Origin: Micropterus salmoides
Taxonomy: Eukaryota > Chordata > Actinopteri > Centrarchiformes > Centrarchidae
Assembly: GCF_014851395.1 (NCBI RefSeq)
Contig: NW_024043372.1
Coordinates: 9,313,490-9,377,489, forward strand
Length of the DNA stretch: 64,000 nucleotides
Reading direction: 5' to 3'
The notes under the pieces are model-generated. The model was not told the DNA's origin. It ran no database searches and was given only the letters and a program-made list of their open reading frames with translations. Positions 25,301-34,300 of this stretch are shown in pieces (positions within the stretch are counted from its first letter, which is position 1; the number at the start of each line of letters is the position of its first letter). The translations under genes were made by a program, and so were the position numbers.

Positions 25301-28300
25301 GCGCAAAGGACCCCAGACCGCATGTCCAGGGGGAAGCTGTACCCCGCCCCAAGGAAGAACAGCAGAAAGCCGTGCCGGGAAGCTCGCTACCGCCAGGGAG
25401 CGATAACGCGGGAGAACCAGGCCAACGGTCCCCCAGCCCAGCCAGAGGCATCCCTCCCTACAGTGCAGCCAGTGACAGCAGCCCCCGATCTCATCCCCGG
25501 ACAGGGGCCCAGCCCTCCCCAGTCAAGCACCCCCAAGGAGGAGCACCAAAACCTACCCCGACAGCACCGGTCATGCGCCCCAGAGACTCCCGAATGCCCC
25601 CACCGTGAGAGAGCTGGCAGGGGGAAGCAGCGGGAGCCTCACCTCTGCCGAAGAGGGCCCAGGCGAGGAGAGGAGACAACGGGCCCCCAGGCCCAGGGAC
25701 ACACCACCCGCCCAGAAATGAGCAAAGGCCACAAGCCCGAGTCCGCAGAACCCTAGGCCAAGGGCGGGCCCCCACGCCAGGGGAGCCCCGACCCCCCCCA
25801 GCCCACCCCAGATCAGGCAAGGCCGCCACCAACCCCACAGCATCCCCAACGCCCGGGGCTCCAGGGGTAGGACACGAGGCCAATGAGACATTTATTCAGT
25901 CCCGTCCCCCACCCCCCTAAGCAGGAGGACGCCAGGTCCCTCCAGCCCAGGGCTTATAGCAAGAGCCCCTCTAGCACCGGTAGCACCCCAGAGTCAGTGA
26001 CAACCCCGCCCATCCCCAGGACGGGCCCAGGGGGGCCCAGCCCCCCCCAGCGCGCAGACCCGCCCCAGACCCAGAGGCTCCAAAGCCCCGTGCCCCAGAC
26101 CCCCACACACTCCAGAGGCAGGTCAGTGCAGCCCCAACCCAAAGTCCAACAATCCCCCGTCCTCGCCGGGGCCCCTCCGGCAGCCCCACTGCTAACCCCT
26201 CACCTCACCGCTCCCCCACAATCAGCAGTACTCCGAGCACCACCAGCCCCCAAGGGAGCAGGTCCGGGGCAGCAAGGACACCACCCAAGGACAGAACGGC
26301 CCAACAGCCCAGATCCGAAGGTCGGCCCACACCCAGGAGGCAATGCCACTCAGGCCAGGTCAGGCCAGAAGACCCCCACCCCCGCTCCCTTCCCTCCCTA
26401 GCAGCGAAGCATCCCACACACAAACCCCCACCGTCCCCAAAGAAAAGAGACAGCAATCACCCCGCGACAGCAGCAACAGCCCCTCGGCCCTAGGGAGTCA
26501 GGAGATGCAAATAGCCCCTAGGACTCAACACGACCACACTCCAGAGGGCCGCGACGCGACTGCAAGCAACCATCGACACACCCCAAAGCACAATCCCTCC
26601 ATACACAGGATCCCGGCACAACCACCAAGCATCCAGTCCGGGCACTAAAATCCAGAGGAGACACCCCCAACCAGCTCAAAAAGGACCAGCCCGCACCCCC
26701 AACCCACCCCGTCAACCCCTTCTTCCCGGTCCCCCACCCCTCCAACAACCAGTCGCCAGACCCCTCAGAGAACCGAAATGCAATTATCAGGATGCACAGC
26801 ATGCACACAGGACAGAGCCGCACACCAGCCCAGTCCCGGCCCGCACCCGATGCCCTCAACCCCCGACAAGCACGCAAGCCAATAATGACCTACAGATGAG
26901 CCAATCAACACTACCCCGCTACCAATCTAACTAGCGGCACACAACAGCCAAGTAATGCGCTGCGCAGGAGAGATGCCAGCCGGCGCAAACCGCCCCATCC
27001 CCCCCGACATTTATGTTTCTACCTCTGTGTGTTCCACTCAGGTCTCCTCTTGTCTCTCTTGCTCCTCTCTCTCCTGGCAAACGCATCATACGGGTCTCCT
27101 CCTCCTCCTGGCACAAAGATGTTCTCCTTGCCCGTTCTCCCCGCTCTGTTCCTGCTGTTTGGAGGAGCAGCAGACAGACAAGGAGGAGGCTGGTACTGTG
27201 CAGAGACGTGAGGAGTCTGAACTCGGTCGGCCTTGAGCTGGAGGGAGGGAGCTTCTTCTACACAAACACACAGAAGATAAGCAAAGATTTTCAACACATC
27301 CACATTAAGCCATGAAATATTAAACTGCTTCGCTTTTTGAGACACTAAGCTGAAGTTTGTCTCACACAAGAGTTCAGAAATCTTCATGTTGTCTACTTCA
27401 TGTTGTCCGACAACAGAATGAGTATTAAAAATGTAAATAAGCCAATACCAATTCCCACAGCGTCAGTAGTACTTGTAGTATTAGCAGTAACAGTAGTAGT
27501 AGCAGTGGTAGCTGTAGTAGTAATAGTTGCGTTACCTGTTTGTACAGCAGTGTCTTTGTACAGGGAGGCTGAACTGCTGACCACCTCCTCTTCTGAACAC
27601 TCGTCATGTCTGGAAACTGCTGAACACACAGAGGAGCGCATATTACAGACAACCTGCTTGTTTTTAAGATTGAATGATTATTTGTTGGTTTATTAATAGT
27701 GTTTTTTCTTTATTGATCCTAAACATAAAATTACTTCTACATACTACTGACCTATGTCTCACACACGTTTGTTTCATTTATTTATTTTATTTTTAATTAA
27801 AAAAAAATTTATGTTTTGTATATTTTATTTATTTGATGAACCATATGAATTGAATTCATAGCACACATGCTTACTGTTTTATTTTATTTATTTATTTTTA
27901 AATATTTTTTATTTTATTTAACACAAACACACACACACTTTTACTGTTATTGTAATTAATTGTTCTTTTGTATTATATTTTAAGCTTTGGCAATACTGTT
28001 GTTTGACAATTCAGAATCAGAAAGAGCTTTACTGCCAAGTTTACACATACAAGGAATTTGCTTTGGTGATAAGGTGCTACATGTAGACAAACATTCAGTT
28101 GACATAAATAAATGGAATAGTACAAAAATTACTTAAAGTATCAAAAGTAAATGTACTGAAGTAGGATTTTAAAGGCAGTAAATTTTACTTGTAAGGGAGT
28201 ATTTATACATTATTGCACTGGTACTTTGGACCATACTAAGCGGTAAGTTTTTTGGGGGGTCATTACTTGATAGTACAATTGTTTGAGTCTGTATTGGAGT

Positions 28301-31300
28301 GACACTGTAGGAGTTTTGCTCACCACTCGGCTCCAGTGTCTTCAGATGTCTTTGGTCGTCGACTTTCTTTGGCTGCTCTTCCGGATGGCTCGGCTGCAAC
28401 ACGCACACGCACACAGATGTCAAACACTGATACAGCTACAGCAAAATTAGATTTAGCCTCTGTGTGTGTGTTGTGTCGTGACCTTCTGCTTCTCCCTCTG
28501 AGTGTCCAGCTTATATCGTCTCTCCAGCATCTCTCTCTCCAGCGCCACCCTCCTCTCTTCCTCCTCCTCCTCCTCTCTCCTACTCGCCTCCTCTCGATCC
28601 CTCTGACGCCGACGCTCCTCCACCTGGGCCTCGATCGCTCGCTTGAGGAGGAGACAGGAGGAGGAGAGATAGTAAGTGAGTGTACTTCTCCACCTCGCTG
28701 TGTTCCTCGCCCCTCTCCACCTCCTCCTACCTGCTGCTCCAGCTGTTTGAGCCTCCTCCTCTCTCTCTCTTCTATCTGGGCGGGATCCAGCAGGGCGGTC
28801 ATGGTCCTCAGATAGCTGAATGAAACACAGAACAAAGAACACTAAACTCGGATTCACTGCCCACATCTTCAATGTATTAGGCAACTCAGAAACAGAATGT
28901 CAAGTGTTGTGCTCACTGAAAGTTTATTATTACTTTCAAATACACTATAACTCTTTTAAACGTGTGTCTTGGTATGTTATTTCTGTAACACTGATCAATC
29001 ATTTGTAAATTATTTTTTCCCCCCCAGAGCTGTTTATACATTTATCGGTCCACTTGTTCCTCCTTCCTTCTCGTCTTTCACCCCTCCACCATACCTGGCT
29101 CTGGCCGGGTATCCGCTCGTTGTGTCCACGCTGGTTCCCCCAACACTCTCTGCTCCACAGCTGCTCATGGCCTCCCAGACCAGGGACAAGCTGGACGATG
29201 GCTCCCACTCCCCTCGCTCAGAGCCATTAGATGGGGCTGGAGGTGGAGCTGATGGTGTGACAGTCTGGACAGGAGGCCTTCTCTGCAGTGAGTCAAAGTG
29301 TATGGCCCAGAGCTCGTGGTCCTCAGTCTGCAGAGACACGTTCAAAAGAGAAAGTCAACAGAAAAAAAACTCTGCGCCTGCCTCTCCTGCACCTGCCTCT
29401 GGTCTCTAGTGTACCTGGCTCCTGTCTCTACTGCATCTCTGCTGTACCTGGCTCTGCAGCAGCTTCTCTCGTCTCCTGCGTTCAGTCGCCTCCTCTCTCT
29501 GTCGGTCCAGCTCCTCCAGCCACCGTCTCCTCTGCTCCTCTTTCCTCTCGACACTCAGCACCTCCTCCATCGGAGTGACCTCCTGTAGAGACAACACAGC
29601 CTCTTAATGTTTGTTTTTTGTTGAGACAGTTAGATGTGTTCATTCAACACCACCTTTTATGTTAAAGCACTTTGTGTAAGATTATAGACACAAAATACAA
29701 ACTTTAGTCAAATTCCATGAAAAGGCAAAAGCCAACAATGTGTTTGTCATCTCAATACTTGTTTTACTTACACATTTGTTCCTGCAGAAGATGTAAATCA
29801 GTAATTTCCTAAAACAGCTGGTCACTGTAGTTTTTAAACAAACATTACTCAAACTTGCACAGCCCAGATTCATGGCATACTGTGGAGTTCATGGTGGAAA
29901 CACTCTGGTTTATGGCCCAAAAGGACCTCCTCTCACTTCTTTGCAATAAAACTATCACACTGACATTAAACAGAATGGAGAAACTACCCATTCCCAAGAA
30001 AGACTACCTTTTAGCACGTCAAAGGATATTTAAAACAGATACCTAGTGGAAATAACACCAGGCCAAATGGTAAAATTAATCATCCCCACAGGATGAAATG
30101 AGTTTCATGTCACAAAAGGGAGAGCAGAGAGTTACCTTTTCCAAAGAAGGACCATTCAGTCCGAATGAAATGATTCGCTGGCCTACCTTCCAGTCCAACT
30201 ATCTACCTGCACACACTCTGTCCGTGCCCTGATTGTGCATGAAAATGTGTTTTGGGGGGTGGTTTTAAAGTGGTAATTATCACTACACACAGTACTTGTT
30301 AGTGGGATCAATTCATTGTTGGTTTGGGTATTTTCATTGGATTTGTAGACATGAAGAAACATATCAAAAACATAACATCACCAGAGCTATCTCTTAAAAT
30401 AGCAGTGTTCTGTTGTGCTGCTTGTTACATGAGCCACGTGTGTGCAAACTGTTTATCAGCAAATTTTAGGTGTGATATTACCGTACAGATGATTTTACAG
30501 AAACTAAAAAAAACAGCCTGCATCTACTCATCTGTGTGTGTGTGTCAGTGCCTTTACATGCACTTTGTTAACCTGGTTATTGTCAGCGTTCGGCAATAAC
30601 CTGATTTCTTAAATGTCATGTAAATGTGAAACCTTGTTCTAGTTTATGAGGTACTGACTTGATCAGCTTTGTGTTCACCTTGATGGAGAATCAAACAAAA
30701 GCTGCAGAGCAAAGACATTTACTCCACAGTTCAGATTTACCCCGAATCTGAGGCTGGATCTGATGGCTGCAGGCTGTTCTCTGTGGCTGACGGAGCTCTG
30801 AACTGATAACACACTTTCTGTGTCCTCCTCAGCCTGAAACACAAACACACCCAATCAACAAAGATTATGACATATTTTATGAAAATGTGTTAGCGTTGGA
30901 TCAAATCTGATGAAAAGTCAGCCTGGTCTTCTCGAGTTGACCCGAGTTTGTAATACTTCAATATTGTTTCTCCCACATAAACAGCCTGCTGGGCCTCGAT
31001 GCAAATGCATTTCTTTGTTTTTGTTTAATTAAGGTGACAGCAAGAATATAATCTCTCTGAACAAAAATATCAGCGCCATAGTTCAGTATGAGGAAAAGAT
31101 TGCTAAACAAAGTCATCTTGGTCCCACAATTCAGTTAAAGTTTATATTGCGCAAATTCATAACAGAAGTTATTTCATTGCCCTTTTCATATAGAGCAGGT
31201 CCAGACCGTACTCTTTGTAATATTATTTATAAAGACCCAACTATTACCACCATGAGCAATTACTTACAGTCACAGTGTCAAAAACAACCAACTTAGTGAT

Positions 31301-34300
31301 TCTCTAGATCAAAAAGGTTAATTATCTGCTGTACCTGGAGTCTGCCAGGAGCCGAATGCTGCTGCTGCTGCTTCAGTGCCACTTGTTCATCTAACACACA
31401 CACACACACACACACACACAAAACACACAAGCAAAAACTAGTTCCATTTGTCAGAATTACTTTATTATAGTGCTGCACCCAACCATTATTTCTGTCATCA
31501 ATTGTATCATTTTTGATTAATGATTTAGTTGTGTCACAAACGACTGCAGTGAGCTTATATATCTGTAGCTGATATTGCTCAACCACCCTGACTAATTCCG
31601 ACTCCTTCCCACCAGAGAAAATGGGGATGTTGGATTATACATTTATAACAAAAATTGTGTTGAGGTTAATGTATGGATGAATTATGGAGTATGGATTATC
31701 TTTATGCATGAAGGTTTGGAGACTTTTAAAAGCATTAACTCTAACACAATAGTTGCTGTATTTAAAGCCCCTGAAATACTGATCTCTCTTTAACATTACA
31801 TAATGACTAGTGACTAAATAAGTAAAAGCAAGTTCAAAAGAGCATCTTTACGTGTTATTTATTTTCATAAACTCAAGTCTTCTTTATCAGGATTGTGAGT
31901 TTTAATCAGCTTTATTGACAGTAACCAAACAACCCACCAACTGTTATCAGGTTCTGATTCAAATGTTGGCCAACCAACTTGACCAACTTTTTGATCCATC
32001 ATTTGGTTGGTTGGCGCTGAGCAGGTAGCTTACAGTGGAGTTAAGAGAGTTTGTTTTTTTAAACACTGAGACTGAACTAAACAGTAAATGTGTTCTAAAA
32101 GCAAAACTATGAGCTGCAAGAGGCTAAAACACTTTGTAAAGATTATTCTCTGTGGCTTTGTCACTAACATGAATATAAATACGCATTACTGGAGTTTTAG
32201 TATACCTAGTTCTCTCCTCCACTGAGTCTTCTTGGCATCGAGCGCCGCTCTGCTGTCTGACTGTCGCTCCTCAAGCCAGCTGAACAGACATCCAGACGAC
32301 CTAAACAACAGCAGCAACACTCTGCTTTAAAAAACTTTTAGAAATACAGATTTCTAAAAATGCATCAGCACAGCATACTATGGAAGCGTAACGGACCTGA
32401 TCTGCACTTATATGCTACATGTCATCTTGAACAGTAGAACCATATGGGTAATTTATAAAACTAGATATCTCCTAACCAGAAAACTGTTGGAATAGTGTAA
32501 TTGTTAGTTGGCTGAAGAGAAAACTAAACTTATTTTGTCCTCTTACAGTTCTTCTGAAGGCCAGAACCCCAATGAAACAGTGAAGGGGTTATCTATAATC
32601 TGTAAATCATACTGAGCACAAAACACTTTGTGTGTGTTTATAACACAGTGAAGTTCTAGGCTCAAAGAACTCTTGTACAAATGACCGTTCATGTGAGCTG
32701 CTCACCTGTTGTCTTTATCCAGATAAGTTCCAGTTTTTCCTCCTTCTCCCTTCTTAATTTCCTCCCCTCCTCCTCTGTCTTCCTCCTTTCTCTTTTCTCC
32801 TCCTCCTTCATTCATTGAGGAGTCAGATTTTGATGTATTTCCTAACGGAGAAAAGACATGAAGTTGTACATTATATTGACATGGTCAGAAAGTCCAGCCC
32901 ATTATCTCAGTTCAACTCTGTGCTGTAGTCCTTGTCTTGGCAGACTGCCACTATCACTATTAATAATACCATCACTACAACTACCCTGGGTCCTGTGGTC
33001 CTCTGGTAGGTGTTGGCCATTGCTGGAGGTCTGCACAGTGTTGAGGATCTTCTGTAGCTGCTCACTGGTCAGACACACCTCCTTCAGTCCTGGGTCCCCA
33101 ATGGCCAGCGTGTCCTTTGGTCCCACCTTTCTACCAGCTTGGGTCCCACTATTCTGAGGCTGTCCAGTTTTCCCATTGGCTCTCAGGGAGCCAACACTAG
33201 CGTTGTGTTTGTGTCTGTCTGACTTCACCTTGAGCACACACACACACACACACAGCAGTTAAATGTGCTGTCAGAGGATGAAAGGTCAAGAGTAAAGCAA
33301 ATAATTGAGACGCGGCAAGACACTTACCTTGGCCCCATTTGCACAGCCGCTACCCCCTTTGTGATGCTCATGTGTCTTCAGTGACGTCAAAGTGGTGCTC
33401 CTTCCCCCAGAGGTGGTGGTGGCGTTGGAAGTGAAAGAGACAGCTGCTCCTTCTGCCTTGCTCTTGCTTTCTCTGTGCCTCTCTGCCAGCTGCCGGGCTG
33501 GACGCTCCTCTCCCTGCACCTCCTCCACACAGGACGGCTGCCGGGAGCTCAGGATGTTAGCCGCTCTGGGCCTGTAGGACAGCTGCTGGATAAAGTTAGA
33601 TCAAATCAAACAAAACTATAAAATACCATAATAATAACCTGTGCTATATACTGCAAATGTATGTCGACACCCATGTGTGCTTATATGTTGAAATGTAACG
33701 GACAAGCTGTAAGAATCATTCCTACCTTTGCTGGATTCTTGTCAATCGCTGCAGTGGAAGAAAGACACGAATATTACACCACATAGACTAAAAGATGACA
33801 ATGCAAAAAACACGTAATGGGCAACTTCGGATTTTTTTCCGACCTGGACCTTATTTTCCCTTTTTTTGTGTTAATGTGACTAAGTGGGACAACATTTTAT
33901 GAAACTGGTCCAGTATTGAGCGCACTGCAGTCAGCAGCAGCACAATAGGGCTACAACTTAATCCTTGCAGGCAACTGCAACCCACCAAAGTATGTCCACT
34001 AAAGTGCTTGTTTTTGCCACTGACATGCTCAGATTGTCATTACAAGTGCCTGACTGTGGAAAGGATCCCTACAGAGACAGACCTTTTTTTTTTTTAAAAA
34101 AACGTAACAATCATTTTCTGTAACCAGAAACAATTACTTCATCTGATACCAATACTGAAGTCTGAATGTGCATACCAACCATTTAAATGACTCAAATGTT
34201 GACATTTTACATTTATTAACAGTTTTACAGTGCTTTTTAATGACATGCATGGATATAAGGGATGAATGTTATCAAAAGGAAATGGAAACTACTGTATTAC

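Noticed and set aside
24154..25608. Long open frames of 170 to 300 codons on both strands in the C-rich block
   Set aside because: They overlap on opposite strands and have skewed compositions (Pro/Gln/Thr on one strand, Gly/Trp/Cys/Leu on the other) explained by the base bias. No domain motif is visible.
25883..26401. Proline-rich open frame that looks like a collagen or mucin fragment
   Set aside because: Same compositional artefact inside the retroinsertion; no Gly-X-Y periodicity, no splice sites.
28336..28815. 159-codon plus-strand frame
   Set aside because: It is the antisense shadow of ccdc66 exons 12 to 14; Leu/Ser-rich as expected for the complement of Glu/Arg coding sequence.
28320..28835. 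A single 171-codon minus-strand frame through ccdc66 exons 12 to 14
   Set aside because: It reads through introns in other frames. The spliced exons in their proper phases carry the conserved motifs.
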